A stretch of 64,000 nt of DNA from Flavobacterium sp. ACN2. Its GTDB lineage: Bacteria; Bacteroidota; Bacteroidia; Flavobacteriales; Flavobacteriaceae. The notes below the pieces were generated by a model. That model was not told where the DNA came from, made no database searches, and saw nothing but the letters and a program-made list of their open reading frames with translations. A program made the translations under genes and the position numbers. This document shows, piece by piece, positions 16,527 through 25,097 of this stretch (its first letter is position 1; each line of letters starts with the position of its first letter). The stretch lies in NCBI RefSeq assembly GCF_002303885.1, contig NZ_MRCM01000018.1, positions 1-64,000 of the forward strand, in the 5' to 3' direction.

Positions 16527-18980
16527 ATGTCAAACCATAAAATACTTACTATTGACAATCTGTCACTTCAAGAATTTGACTCAGAGGCAGAATTAATTCC
16601 ATTATTGACTCCAGAAGACGAAGAGGAAATGAATAATGAAGAACTTCCTGTTTCTCTTCCGATTTTACCTTTACGCAATACTGTTTTATTTCCTGGAGTT
16701 GTTATCCCAATTTCTGCTGGGAGAGATAAGTCTATTAAACTAATTAATGATGCTAATGCAGGCGGAAAAATAATTGGTGTAGTTTCTCAAATTAACGAAG
16801 AAGACGAAGATCCGTCAAAAGATGATATTCATAAAGTAGGAACTGTTGCACGTATTTTACGTGTGCTTAAAATGCCTGACGGAAATGTAACGGTTATTCT
16901 TCAAGGAAAAAAACGCTTTGAAATTGACGAAGTTGTTTTAGAAGATCCCTATATGACAGCAACGATCAAAGAAGTTGCTGAAGAACGACCAGATGAAAAT
17001 GATACTGAATTTACTGCTATTTTAGATTCTGTAAAAGAATTGGCAATTCAGATTATCAAAGAAAGTCCAAACATTCCTTCAGAAGCTACTTTTGCGATTA
17101 AAAACATTGAAAGCCAATCGTTTTTAATCAATTTTGTTTCTTCAAACATGAATTTATCAGTAAAAGAAAAACAAGGTCTTTTATCGATAAATGGTTTAAA
17201 AGAGCGCGCTTTAGAGACTTTACGTTATATGAATGTAGAACTTCAAAAACTAGAATTGAAGAACGACATTCAGTCAAAAGTTCGTTTTGATTTAGATCAG
17301 CAGCAAAGAGAATATTTCCTTCACCAGCAAATGAAAACCATTCAAGAAGAATTGGGTGGCGTTTCTCAGGAAGAGGAAATGGACGAAATGGGGCAGAAGG
17401 CGAAAACCAAAAAATGGGATGAAAAAACGCAGAAACATTTCGAGAAAGAATTGTCTAAAATGCGTCGTATGAATCCGCAATCGCCAGATTTTGGAATTCA
17501 GCGCAATTACTTGGAATTGTTTCTGGAATTGCCTTGGGGCGAATATTCTAAAGATAAGTTCGACTTAAAACATGCACAGAAAATTTTAGATAAAGATCAT
17601 TTTGGACTTGATGAAGTTAAGAAAAGAATGATCGAGCATTTGGCAGTTTTAAAATTGCGAAATGATATGAAATCACCAATTATATGTTTAACAGGGCCTC
17701 CAGGAGTTGGTAAAACTTCAATCGGTCGTTCTGTTGCAGAAGCCTTAGGAAGAGAATACGTTCGTATTTCTTTGGGAGGCTTGCGTGATGAAGCGGAGAT
17801 TCGCGGTCATAGAAAAACGTATATTGGAGCAATGCCTGGACGTATTATTCAGAGCTTGAAAAAAGCAGGAACATCCAATCCTGTATTTATTTTAGACGAA
17901 ATCGATAAATTATCAAACAGTAATAGTGGCGATCCATCTTCAGCGTTATTAGAAGTTTTAGATCCGGAACAAAACAGCTCTTTCTACGATAATTTCCTTG
18001 AAATGGGATATGATTTGTCTAAAGTAATGTTTATTGCGACTTCAAATAATATGGCTACAATTCAGCCAGCTTTGCGTGATAGAATGGAAGTGATCAAAAT
18101 GTCTGGCTACACCATTGAAGAAAAGGTTGAGATTGCCAAAAGACATTTATTTCCAAAACAATTAGAAGCCCACGGTTTAACCGCAAAAGATTTGACTATT
18201 GGCAAAAAGCAATTAGAAAAAATCATTGAAGGTTATACGAGAGAATCGGGTGTTCGTAATTTAGAAACAAAAATTGCGCAAGTAATAAGAAATGCAGCAA
18301 AATCTGTTGCAATGGAAGAGGAGTACAACAAGAAAGTTACAGATGAAGATGTTGTAGCGATTTTGGGAGTGCCAAGATTAGAACGCGATAAATACGAAAA
18401 TAACGATGTTGCAGGCGTTGTAACAGGTTTAGCTTGGACCAGTGTAGGAGGAGATATTTTGTTTATCGAATCTTTGATTTCTGAAGGAAAAGGATCATTG
18501 ACTATTACCGGAAACCTTGGGACTGTAATGAAAGAATCTGCTACAATTGCTTTAGAATACATTAAGGCAAATGCTAAAAAATTAGGTATTAGTACAGAAT
18601 TATTCCAAAAATATAACATCCACTTGCACGTTCCAGAAGGAGCAACTCCAAAAGACGGACCAAGTGCTGGTATTGCAATGCTTACTTCTTTAGTTTCGCT
18701 TTTAACTCAGAAAAAAGTGAAGAAAAGTTTGGCTATGACTGGCGAAATTACGCTTCGTGGAAAAGTATTGCCGGTTGGTGGTATTAAAGAAAAAATCTTA
18801 GCGGCAAAAAGAGCAGGAATTAAAGAAATTATTCTTTGCCACGAAAACAAAAGCGATATTGATGAAATCAAAGCAGAATATTTAGAAGGACTAAGTTTTC
18901 ATTATGTAAAAGAAATGAGTGAGGTTTTAGCTTTTGCTTTAACAGATCAGAAAGTAAAAAATGCTAAAGATTTGAAATAA
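16527..18980 (+). CDS. lon: ATP-dependent protease Lon
   Basis: An 817-residue AAA+ serine protease that degrades misfolded and regulatory proteins in the cytoplasm. The N-terminal substrate-binding domain begins at LPILPLRNTVLFPGVVIPI. Walker A GPPGVGKT is at 390-397 and Walker B follows in VFILDEIDKL. The C-terminal peptidase has the Ser-Lys dyad: Ser713 in PKDGPSAG and Lys756 in GGIKEKILAAKR. The first 40 residues are acidic (PEDEEEMNNEEL), a common extension in Bacteroidota Lon. A hairpin terminator follows at 19003. The 258 bases before the start contain the lipoprotein terminator and otherwise nothing I can name. Confidence 0.97.
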   Translation: MSNHKILTIDNLSLQEFDSEAELIPLLTPEDEEEMNNEELPVSLPILPLRNTVLFPGVVIPISAGRDKSIKLINDANAGGKIIGVVSQINEEDEDPSKDDIHKVGTVARILRVLKMPDGNVTVILQGKKRFEIDEVVLEDPYMTATIKEVAEERPDENDTEFTAILDSVKELAIQIIKESPNIPSEATFAIKNIESQSFLINFVSSNMNLSVKEKQGLLSINGLKERALETLRYMNVELQKLELKNDIQSKVRFDLDQQQREYFLHQQMKTIQEELGGVSQEEEMDEMGQKAKTKKWDEKTQKHFEKELSKMRRMNPQSPDFGIQRNYLELFLELPWGEYSKDKFDLKHAQKILDKDHFGLDEVKKRMIEHLAVLKLRNDMKSPIICLTGPPGVGKTSIGRSVAEALGREYVRISLGGLRDEAEIRGHRKTYIGAMPGRIIQSLKKAGTSNPVFILDEIDKLSNSNSGDPSSALLEVLDPEQNSSFYDNFLEMGYDLSKVMFIATSNNMATIQPALRDRMEVIKMSGYTIEEKVEIAKRHLFPKQLEAHGLTAKDLTIGKKQLEKIIEGYTRESGVRNLETKIAQVIRNAAKSVAMEEEYNKKVTDEDVVAILGVPRLERDKYENNDVAGVVTGLAWTSVGGDILFIESLISEGKGSLTITGNLGTVMKESATIALEYIKANAKKLGISTELFQKYNIHLHVPEGATPKDGPSAGIAMLTSLVSLLTQKKVKKSLAMTGEITLRGKVLPVGGIKEKILAAKRAGIKEIILCHENKSDIDEIKAEYLEGLSFHYVKEMSEVLAFALTDQKVKNAKDLK

Positions 18981-19002
18981 ATATTCTTTTAGCTGAATAT
19001 AT

Positions 19003-19047
19003 AAATTCCAAATTCCAATTTTAATGATTGGAGTTTGGAATTTTTTT
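19003..19047 (+). terminator. Terminator formed by an ATTCCAAATTCCAA palindrome
   Basis: ATTCCAAATTCCAAT pairs with ATTGGAGTTTGGAAT across a 7-base loop, followed by seven T. The same sequence family forms the terminator at 33777 and a half copy at 5477. Confidence 0.75.
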
Positions 19048-19078
19048 ATTGGACTTTATTTTTAGTGTTATATAATTT

Positions 19079-19086
19079 TATATTTG
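19079..19086 (+). promoter_or_regulatory. Flavobacterial -7 box upstream of porQ
   Basis: TATATTTG fits TAnnTTTG exactly and is 38 bases before the porQ ATG at 19124. The nearest upstream TTG is too far (27 bases), so this is a half match. Confidence 0.4.
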
Positions 19087-19123
19087 CACTTGCGTTATTC
19101 CCATATAGGTGCGCCAAAAACAA

Positions 19124-20143
19124 ATGCTTAAAAAAGTTGTTTTATTTTTTATAATCTTAATTTGTTCGTCTTCTTTCGGACAAGTTGGAGGGCGCTACAC
19201 TTACCAGTTTTTAAATTTGACCACTTCGCCAAGACAGGCGGCATTAGGAGGAGATGTTATTACCATATATGATGAAGATGTTAATCAAGCTATGTCGAAC
19301 CCCGCTCTTATAAACGCAGACATGGACAATCATTTGGCATTAAATTACGGAAGTTATTATGGGGAAGCCTCTTATGGTACGGCATCGTATGCTTATACCT
19401 ATGATAGACACGTGCAGACTATTTATGCTGGAGTTACTTATGTAAACTACGGTACATTTGAAGGTTATGATGAAAACGGACAGGCAACTTCTAATTTTAC
19501 AGGAAGCGAAGGTGCATTATCGGTTGGATATGCGTACAATGTTCCTTATACCGATTTATATATTGGAGCAAGTGGTAAATTGATCACTTCTTCTTTAGAA
19601 AGCTATAATTCGATAGGTGGTGCAGTCGATTTGGGTTTTTTGTATGTAGATGAAATGAATGACCTAAACTTTGCGCTTGTATTTAGAAACATGGGAACGC
19701 AGTTTACTACTTATTCAGGAATTAAAGAAAATCTTCCATTTGAAATTGTAGCAGGTATTTCTCAAGAATTAGAACATGTTCCAATTCGCTGGCATCTTTC
19801 TCTAGAAAATTTGCAGCAATGGAATATTTCTTTTTCAAATCCAGTTCGTGGAGAAACGAATATCGATGGCTCTACAAGTCCAGAAAAAGTTTCTTTTGTA
19901 AACAATGCGCTAAGACACGTAGCTTTTGGTGTTGAGCTTTTTCCTAAAAAAGCATTCAATTTTAGAGTAGGATATAATTTTAGAAGAGGCGAAGAATTAA
20001 GAGTAGACGAACAGCGTAACTTTTCGGGAGTTTCTTTAGGTTTTGGTTTAAAAATGAATAAACTGAGATTCAATTATTCCTATTCCAGATATACGTTGGC
20101 GGCCAACACAAGTCTTTTTGGTTTAACATTAAATTTTCAATAA
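19124..20143 (+). CDS. porQ: Type IX secretion system protein PorQ
   Basis: A 339-residue outer-membrane beta-barrel of the PorV/PorQ type, part of the T9SS attachment machinery that anchors cargo at the cell surface. Recognisable are the N-terminal GGRYTYQFLNLTTSPRQAALGGDVITIYDEDVNQAMSNPAL (split here only for length: GGRYTYQFLNL, then PRQAALGG, then AMSNPAL) and a C-terminal barrel strand ending in an aromatic-rich FGLTLNFQ. The ATG at 19124 gives a clean signal peptide (ending SSFGQ); a GTG at 19109 is possible but adds only RQKQ. The L,D-transpeptidase gene follows after 4 bases. Confidence 0.9.
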   Translation: MLKKVVLFFIILICSSSFGQVGGRYTYQFLNLTTSPRQAALGGDVITIYDEDVNQAMSNPALINADMDNHLALNYGSYYGEASYGTASYAYTYDRHVQTIYAGVTYVNYGTFEGYDENGQATSNFTGSEGALSVGYAYNVPYTDLYIGASGKLITSSLESYNSIGGAVDLGFLYVDEMNDLNFALVFRNMGTQFTTYSGIKENLPFEIVAGISQELEHVPIRWHLSLENLQQWNISFSNPVRGETNIDGSTSPEKVSFVNNALRHVAFGVELFPKKAFNFRVGYNFRRGEELRVDEQRNFSGVSLGFGLKMNKLRFNYSYSRYTLAANTSLFGLTLNFQ

Positions 20144-20147
20144 GTAA

Positions 20148-20750
20148 ATGAAACTGTTCTATTTGGCTTTGTTTATGTCAATAAGCTTTTTTACGGGTTC
20201 TAAGCTTTCTTTTAAAGAAGAAGAAACTATTTCTACAATAGAAATGGAAAGAATTAACGGTAGAATTGCTGGTATAAAAGATATGATCACTACCGATCCT
20301 AAATACAATCAGAAAATAGTTTTTTTAATTGATATGAAAGTGCCTTCTGGCAGAAATCGCTTTTTTGTTTACGATCTGCAGAAAGATGAAGTTGTAGATC
20401 AAGGTCTCGTAGCCCATGGTTCTGGATCTGAAACAGGAGTAAGGGGAGCGCTTAAATTTAGCAATATGCCAAACTCTAATTGCACTGCTCTAGGTAGATA
20501 TTCTGTTGGAAAAACCTATAAAGGCATTTTTGGAAAAGCATATCGATTGGCTGGTTTAGAAGAAAGCAATAACAATGCTTTAAAAAGAGCAATTGTTTTG
20601 CATCATTATTCTGCGGTTCCTTACGAAGAACAGGATTATTATATAAGCAATAGTCACGGATGCCCGATGGTAAACGAACAGTTTTTTAAAAGAATAGAAA
20701 AAATTATTGATAATTCTAAGTCCAATATCCTTATGGATATTTACTATTAA
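20148..20750 (+). CDS. Murein L,D-transpeptidase-like (YkuD_2) protein
   Basis: A 200-residue secreted protein with an N-terminal hydrophobic signal segment. The catalytic signature is intact: His152/His153 in VLHHYSAV, then ISNSHGCPMVN with His170 and the nucleophile Cys172. This is the YkuD-type fold that makes or breaks L,D-peptide bonds in peptidoglycan, here of the Bacteroidota-rich subgroup with VAHGSGSETG upstream. It is 4 bases after porQ, so both are very likely one transcript. A diverged paralogue follows. Confidence 0.85.
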   Translation: MKLFYLALFMSISFFTGSKLSFKEEETISTIEMERINGRIAGIKDMITTDPKYNQKIVFLIDMKVPSGRNRFFVYDLQKDEVVDQGLVAHGSGSETGVRGALKFSNMPNSNCTALGRYSVGKTYKGIFGKAYRLAGLEESNNNALKRAIVLHHYSAVPYEEQDYYISNSHGCPMVNEQFFKRIEKIIDNSKSNILMDIYY

Positions 20751-20849
20751 TAAAAGAGCGTAAGAGTGTCCAAAAAAAAGTCAAAACTTTTTATTGTCGA
20801 ATAGTTTTAGTCTTCAATATTGAAAAGTTTTTTTTCTGAATCTAAATCA

Positions 20850-21455
20850 ATGAAAAAAATAATTATTGTATTCCTTTTTATTCTCGCGCTTTTTGTCGGG
20901 TATTTACTGCTGTCTGATAGTAAAGAAATTGGTTTATTGTCTTTTGATTATAAAAGAATTGAATTTCAAATTGCTGACATAAAAAAGCTGATAAACAAAA
21001 ATCCGCAATACAATAACAAAATAGCCTTCTTTGTTGATATGAAAATTCCTTCGGGGAAAAATCGCTTTTTTGTTTATGATTTAAAAGCAGATAAAATTAT
21101 CGATAAAGGTTTGGTTGCCCATGGTTCTGGTTCTGAAACTGGTACTAAAGGCAATCTTCGTTTTAGCAACGTTCCCAATTCATTAAGCACTTCATTAGGG
21201 AAATATTACATTGGAAAACATTATTACGGAAAGTTTGGTAGAGCATATAAGCTCTACGGATTGGATAAAACGAATAGTAATGCTTTTAAACGAGATATTG
21301 TTTTTCATTACTATTATGATGTTCCATATGAAGAGAAAGATGGCTACATTTGCAATAGTTTTGGCTGTCCTATGGTTAATAAAAAATACTTTGATAGAAT
21401 ATCGCGACTAATTGATAGTTCTGAATCGAATATTTTGATGAGTATTTATTATTAA
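20850..21455 (+). CDS. YkuD_2 paralogue with altered catalytic motif
   Basis: A 201-residue tandem paralogue of the preceding gene with an N-terminal membrane anchor (MKKIIIVFLFILALFVGYLLL). The fold-specific segments are kept (SGKNRFFVYDLKAD, LVAHGSGSETG, FGCPMVN), but SHGC has become SFGC: Phe171 replaces the motif His, and the earlier HHYS is now HYYY. Cys173 remains. L,D-transpeptidase activity may therefore be lost or changed. I choose ATG 20850 over an upstream TTG at 20820 because it gives a standard membrane anchor. Translation signals upstream are weak, as usual in this group. Confidence 0.8.
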   Translation: MKKIIIVFLFILALFVGYLLLSDSKEIGLLSFDYKRIEFQIADIKKLINKNPQYNNKIAFFVDMKIPSGKNRFFVYDLKADKIIDKGLVAHGSGSETGTKGNLRFSNVPNSLSTSLGKYYIGKHYYGKFGRAYKLYGLDKTNSNAFKRDIVFHYYYDVPYEEKDGYICNSFGCPMVNKKYFDRISRLIDSSESNILMSIYY

Positions 21456-21498
21456 AAACCAACTGTCATTAAAAGAATAAAAATTTAAATATAAAAAA

Positions 21499-22191
21499 TT
21501 GAAAAAAATTACCATTGCTATCGACGGATTTTCATCTACAGGTAAAAGCACTCTTGCAAAACAATTAGCAAAAGAATTGGAATATGTTTATGTAGATACT
21601 GGGGCGATGTATCGTGCCGTCGCCTATTTTGCTATGCAACATAATTTGATTGAGGCTGATTTTTTTAAGAAAGAAGCTTTGATTGAAGCATTATCTGATA
21701 TCAAATTAGAGTTTAAGTTTAATTCAGATTTAGGTTTTGCAGAAATGTATTTGAATGGTGAGAATGTGGAGAAACAAATTAGAACGATCGAAGTTTCTAA
21801 TTTTGTTAGTAAAGTAGCGGCTGTTTCAGAAGTTCGTTCTAAGTTGGTAGAGCAGCAGCAGGAAATGGGAACCAATAAAGCCATTGTAATGGATGGAAGA
21901 GATATTGGAACTGTAGTTTTTCCGAATGCAGAATTAAAAATATTTATGACAGCAAGTGCAGAAACACGTGCGCAAAGACGTTTTGATGAATTACAGCAAA
22001 AAGGTGATAATGTTTCTTATGAAGAAGTTTTGAAAAATGTTGTAGATAGAGATTATATGGATACACACCGCGAAGATTCTCCTCTTGTAATTGCCGATGA
22101 CGCCATTGAGATTGATAATTCTTACTTAAATAAAGAAGAACAATTTGCTGCAGTTCTAGAATTAGTGAATGATGTTGTTAAAACAGCATAA
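21499..22191 (+). CDS. cmk: Cytidylate (CMP) kinase
   Basis: A 230-residue nucleoside monophosphate kinase that phosphorylates CMP and dCMP. The P-loop GFSSTGKST is at 10-18, followed by VDTGAMYRAVA, MDGRDIGTVVFPNA and the C-terminal DRDYMDTHREDSPL of CMP kinases. The start is a TTG at 21499: it directly precedes the KKITIAIDG strand that begins these proteins, and no ATG or GTG is nearby. It follows the second YkuD gene by 43 bases and probably shares the porQ transcript. Confidence 0.93.
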   Translation: MKKITIAIDGFSSTGKSTLAKQLAKELEYVYVDTGAMYRAVAYFAMQHNLIEADFFKKEALIEALSDIKLEFKFNSDLGFAEMYLNGENVEKQIRTIEVSNFVSKVAAVSEVRSKLVEQQQEMGTNKAIVMDGRDIGTVVFPNAELKIFMTASAETRAQRRFDELQQKGDNVSYEEVLKNVVDRDYMDTHREDSPLVIADDAIEIDNSYLNKEEQFAAVLELVNDVVKTA

Positions 22192-22260
22192 TTTTTTGCA
22201 GATATTATTTTAAATGGTAGTTTTACCGCTTCATTTTTACTAAAGAACAATTTTTATCAT

Positions 22261-23637
22261 ATGGGGATTAAAAATAGATTGATTTTAATGAGCTTTCTTC
22301 AATTTTTTGTTTGGGGAGCCTGGCTTATAACAATTGGAAATTATTGGTTTGGAACAAAAAACTGGGAAGGAACTCAATTCGGACTAGTTTTCGGAACCAT
22401 GGGAATCGCTTCTCTTTTTATGCCTACACTTACAGGTATTATTGCCGACAGATGGATTAATGCTGAAAAATTGTACGGCGCTCTTCATATACTTTATGCA
22501 GTAGTTCTTTTTGGAATAGCACAAGTTACTACACCAGATACTTTTATTATTGTAATGCTTTTAGCAATGTGCTGTTATATGCCAACAATCGCTTTAAGTA
22601 ATTCAATATCTTATACTTCGCTTAAGTTAAATAATAAAAACATTGTAAAAGACTTTCCGCCAATTCGTGTTTGGGGAACAATTGGTTTTATTGTTGCCAT
22701 GTGGATTACCAATTTAAGTGGTAGTAAAGCAACTGAATATCAGTTTTATATCGCTGGAATTGGAGCTTTAATTCTTGGTGTTTATGCTTTTACATTGCCA
22801 AAATGTGAGCCGCAACGTTTAATTAAAGAAAATGCAACTTGGATTGAAACTTTTGGTTTAGAATCATTCAAATTGTTTGCAAACTATAAAATGGCTTTGT
22901 TTTTTGTTTTTTCTATGTTTTTAGGAGGAGCACTTCAATTGACAAATGCTTATGGCGATGTATTTTTGGATGAGTTTAAACACTTTCCAAAATATGCAGA
23001 TTCATTCGTGATTAAATATTCGACTATTATTATGTCGATCTCTCAAGTATCTGAAACATTATTCATTTTAGCGATTCCATTTTTCTTAAGACGTTTCGGA
23101 ATCAAACAAGTGATGTTAATTAGTATGTTGGCTTGGGTTTTGCGTTTTGGATTATTTGCTTTTGGAGATCCAATAAACGGTTTATGGATGATTATTTTGT
23201 CTTGTATCGTTTACGGAATGGCGTTTGATTTCTTTAATATTTCAGGTTCTTTATTCGTAGAAAGTAATACTGATTCTAAAATTCGTTCTTCTGCGCAAGG
23301 TTTATTTATGATGATGACCAATGGGGTAGGTGCCGTTTTAGGAAGTTTAACTTCTGGTTGGGCAATTGATCGTTTCTTTACGAAGTCATTTGCTAATACA
23401 ACGGAATTAGCTGGGTTTTTACAAACAGATGCTGCTAATGAAAAAATGGTTGAGTTTGTAAAAAGTCAAGGAAACTCAATTTCTGCAGATGGAATTTTTA
23501 CAAATCCAATTTTAATGAAAGATTGGCATACAATCTGGTTATCATTTGCAGCTTATGCTTTGGTAATTGCAATTGCTTTTGCTATTTTGTTTAAGCATAA
23601 ACATGATCCGAAGGAGATTGAGAATTTGAGTCATTAG
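22261..23637 (+). CDS. Nucleoside permease (NHS family MFS, NupG-like)
   Basis: A 458-residue inner-membrane transporter with about 12 membrane helices. The N-terminus MGIKNRLILMSFLQFFVWGAWLITIGNYW and the VFGTMGIASLFMPTLTGIIADRW block are those of the nucleoside:proton symporter family (NupG/XapB). Substrates would be nucleosides; the precise range cannot be read. Its position 69 bases after cmk fits nucleoside salvage. A strong terminator and a 42-base palindrome follow. Confidence 0.85.
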   Translation: MGIKNRLILMSFLQFFVWGAWLITIGNYWFGTKNWEGTQFGLVFGTMGIASLFMPTLTGIIADRWINAEKLYGALHILYAVVLFGIAQVTTPDTFIIVMLLAMCCYMPTIALSNSISYTSLKLNNKNIVKDFPPIRVWGTIGFIVAMWITNLSGSKATEYQFYIAGIGALILGVYAFTLPKCEPQRLIKENATWIETFGLESFKLFANYKMALFFVFSMFLGGALQLTNAYGDVFLDEFKHFPKYADSFVIKYSTIIMSISQVSETLFILAIPFFLRRFGIKQVMLISMLAWVLRFGLFAFGDPINGLWMIILSCIVYGMAFDFFNISGSLFVESNTDSKIRSSAQGLFMMMTNGVGAVLGSLTSGWAIDRFFTKSFANTTELAGFLQTDAANEKMVEFVKSQGNSISADGIFTNPILMKDWHTIWLSFAAYALVIAIAFAILFKHKHDPKEIENLSH

Positions 23638-23647
23638 AAAAAAAAGG

Positions 23648-23683
23648 ATCCCATTAGTAATTTTAACTAGTGGGATTTTTTTT
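23648..23683 (+). terminator. Rho-independent terminator after the nucleoside permease
   Basis: ATCCCATTAGT pairs with ACTAGTGGGAT (one G-T pair) across an 8-base loop and is followed by a run of eight T. Confidence 0.85.
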
Positions 23684-23691
23684 AAAGAAAT

Positions 23692-23733
23692 TTATTACAA
23701 TAATAATCATTTAAATGATTATTATTGTAATAA
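23692..23733. repeat. 42-base perfect palindrome
   Basis: Both halves of 21 bases are exact reverse complements with no spacer; the left half begins TTATTACAATAATAATC and the centre is TTTAAA. It lies 9 bases after the permease terminator and 28 bases before the next start codon. It is AT-only except for four C/G positions. It could be an operator, a cruciform or a second terminator-like structure. Confidence 0.8.
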
Positions 23734-23761
23734 GAATATATAATTTTTTAGGCGCATTAAA

Positions 23762-24583
23762 ATGACAATACCTACTTTACCTACAGATAATCTGTATAAG
23801 TTTCTTTCAACTTTCGGACTTGTGTTATTAGTGTTTTTTGTGTATATGATTAATACTATACAAAACAGAATGTATTTGAGAGTTGATGATTACAATGTAA
23901 AAAATGAAATATTAGATTTTAATTTAAAAAAAGATTCCATAAGTCTGCAGTTAGATGCTGAAAAGATCAAAGTTAAAAGAATGAAGGAACAAATAAACAG
24001 AGATTTACAACAACTACCAAAACAATATAAAGCTTATATAATTGGTCTTTTGTTAGGTTTGGCTATGATGGGATTTGGTTTTTATTTTTGGTATGTTAAA
24101 ACCCAAATATTTAATGATTTGATTTTAAAAAATGAATCTAACAATTTAAAGCATAATAAGGAAGTATCGATACATAAACTCCAATTTGAAAAAGAATTTC
24201 TTATATATGATAAATTATGGAAAAGCTTAGTGGAATTGAGGACCAATACAGCTTTATTGCGCCCGCAAGCAGAAGTAATCAATACAACAAAAAGCGAAGA
24301 AGAAATAAGAAAAGAGAAGTTGAATAATATTGATTTAGCTTTTAGAAACTGTGTCAATATTTACGAAGATAATAAGCCATTTTATCCAAAGGATATTTAT
24401 GAAGAAATAAGAAGCACGATTAAAATAACCAATAAGGAAATTATTCAGTTTGTTAGAGGAGAAAGTTATACTGATGAATATTGGAATACTGGAGAAAAAA
24501 ATATTACTAAAATAATTAATTCTATTGATGTTGTTTGTGAAAAAATGCGAGAACGAATTGGGTTAGTTAAAATTGAAGGTTGA
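23762..24583 (+). CDS. Unknown membrane protein with coiled coil
   Basis: A 273-residue protein that I do not recognise. It has a membrane helix at about 13-32 (FLSTFGLVLLVFFVYMINTI), a charged coiled-coil-like stretch, a second helix at about 94-112 (AYIIGLLLGLAMMGFGFYFWY), and a soluble C-terminal half rich in Lys and Glu. Both termini of the second half look cytoplasmic. It stands just after the 42-base palindrome and just before a broken HTH gene, in what looks like an accessory patch. No function is proposed. Confidence 0.6.
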   Translation: MTIPTLPTDNLYKFLSTFGLVLLVFFVYMINTIQNRMYLRVDDYNVKNEILDFNLKKDSISLQLDAEKIKVKRMKEQINRDLQQLPKQYKAYIIGLLLGLAMMGFGFYFWYVKTQIFNDLILKNESNNLKHNKEVSIHKLQFEKEFLIYDKLWKSLVELRTNTALLRPQAEVINTTKSEEEIRKEKLNNIDLAFRNCVNIYEDNKPFYPKDIYEEIRSTIKITNKEIIQFVRGESYTDEYWNTGEKNITKIINSIDVVCEKMRERIGLVKIEG

Positions 24584-24620
24584 TTTCCAATTAGTGACCT
24601 ATTGTAAATGTATTGTAAAA

Positions 24621-24947
24621 ATGATGCTACGAAAAATAAAAGCATACACAATTTCTGAAATGAAAGATGAAGTTATTGGGAAGATTGCGACACCGGCAAT
24701 AGATCAATATTAATATGAACTTAGTATGGATGTTCTAGGTAAAATGATTAAAACTGCGAGAAAAGAAAGAAATCTAACTCATGAGCAATTAGGAGATTTA
24801 ATTGCTGTTAAAAAAGAACAGATTTCTAAGTTAGAAAGTAGTGCAAATAGTGCTACAATTGATAATGTAATAAAGGTTTTCAAAGCTTTAAAAGCTGAAA
24901 TAAGTTTTAATGTAAAGATTGAAAATCAGACTTTGCAGGTTTCTTGA
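24621..24947 (+). pseudogene. XRE-family HTH antitoxin (HigA-like) broken by an in-frame stop
   Basis: Reading from ATG 24621 gives MMLRKIKAYTISEMKDEVIG, a typical N-terminus of Bacteroidota HigA-like antitoxins, then an ochre TAA at 24711-24713. The same frame continues directly into YELSMDVLGKMIKTARKERN and a complete XRE helix-turn-helix (LTHEQLGDLIAVKKEQISKLESSANSA in two parts: LTHEQLGDLIAVKK and EQISKLESSANSA) up to 24947. Intact relatives have Glu at the stop position, so one GAA to TAA change explains the break. The HTH part could still be made from the ATG at 24726 (73 residues). No partner toxin is visible beside it. Confidence 0.75.
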
Positions 24948-24950
24948 ATG

Positions 24951-25027
24951 TTTGTCAAAGTTTTAAACTTTGACAAAGTTAGAATACACATAGTAAACCC
25001 GACAGGTTTTTAAAACCTGTCGGGTTT
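24951..25027. repeat. Compound double-palindrome element, copy A
   Basis: Two perfect hairpins in a row. The first has arms TTTGTCAAAGTTT and AAACTTTGACAAA around one base (24951-24977). After a short spacer, the second has arms AAACCCGACAGGTTTT and AAAACCTGTCGGGTTT around one base (24995-25027). A degraded copy with the same order is at 27390-27465 and a single first hairpin is at 45871-45898. The second hairpin could terminate the HTH transcript. The remaining 70 bases before the next gene hold nothing I can name. Confidence 0.85.
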
Positions 25028-25097
25028 GTCGTTTTAGTAACGTTTCTGTTTAAATAAAAAAGCAATAACTTTATTCATCATTTTTAAAAACAGAACA

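Noticed and set aside
24990..25030. Hairpin pair considered as a recombination (att) site
   Set aside because: No integrase gene or duplicated target is visible, and degraded copies exist elsewhere, so a repeat element is the simpler reading.
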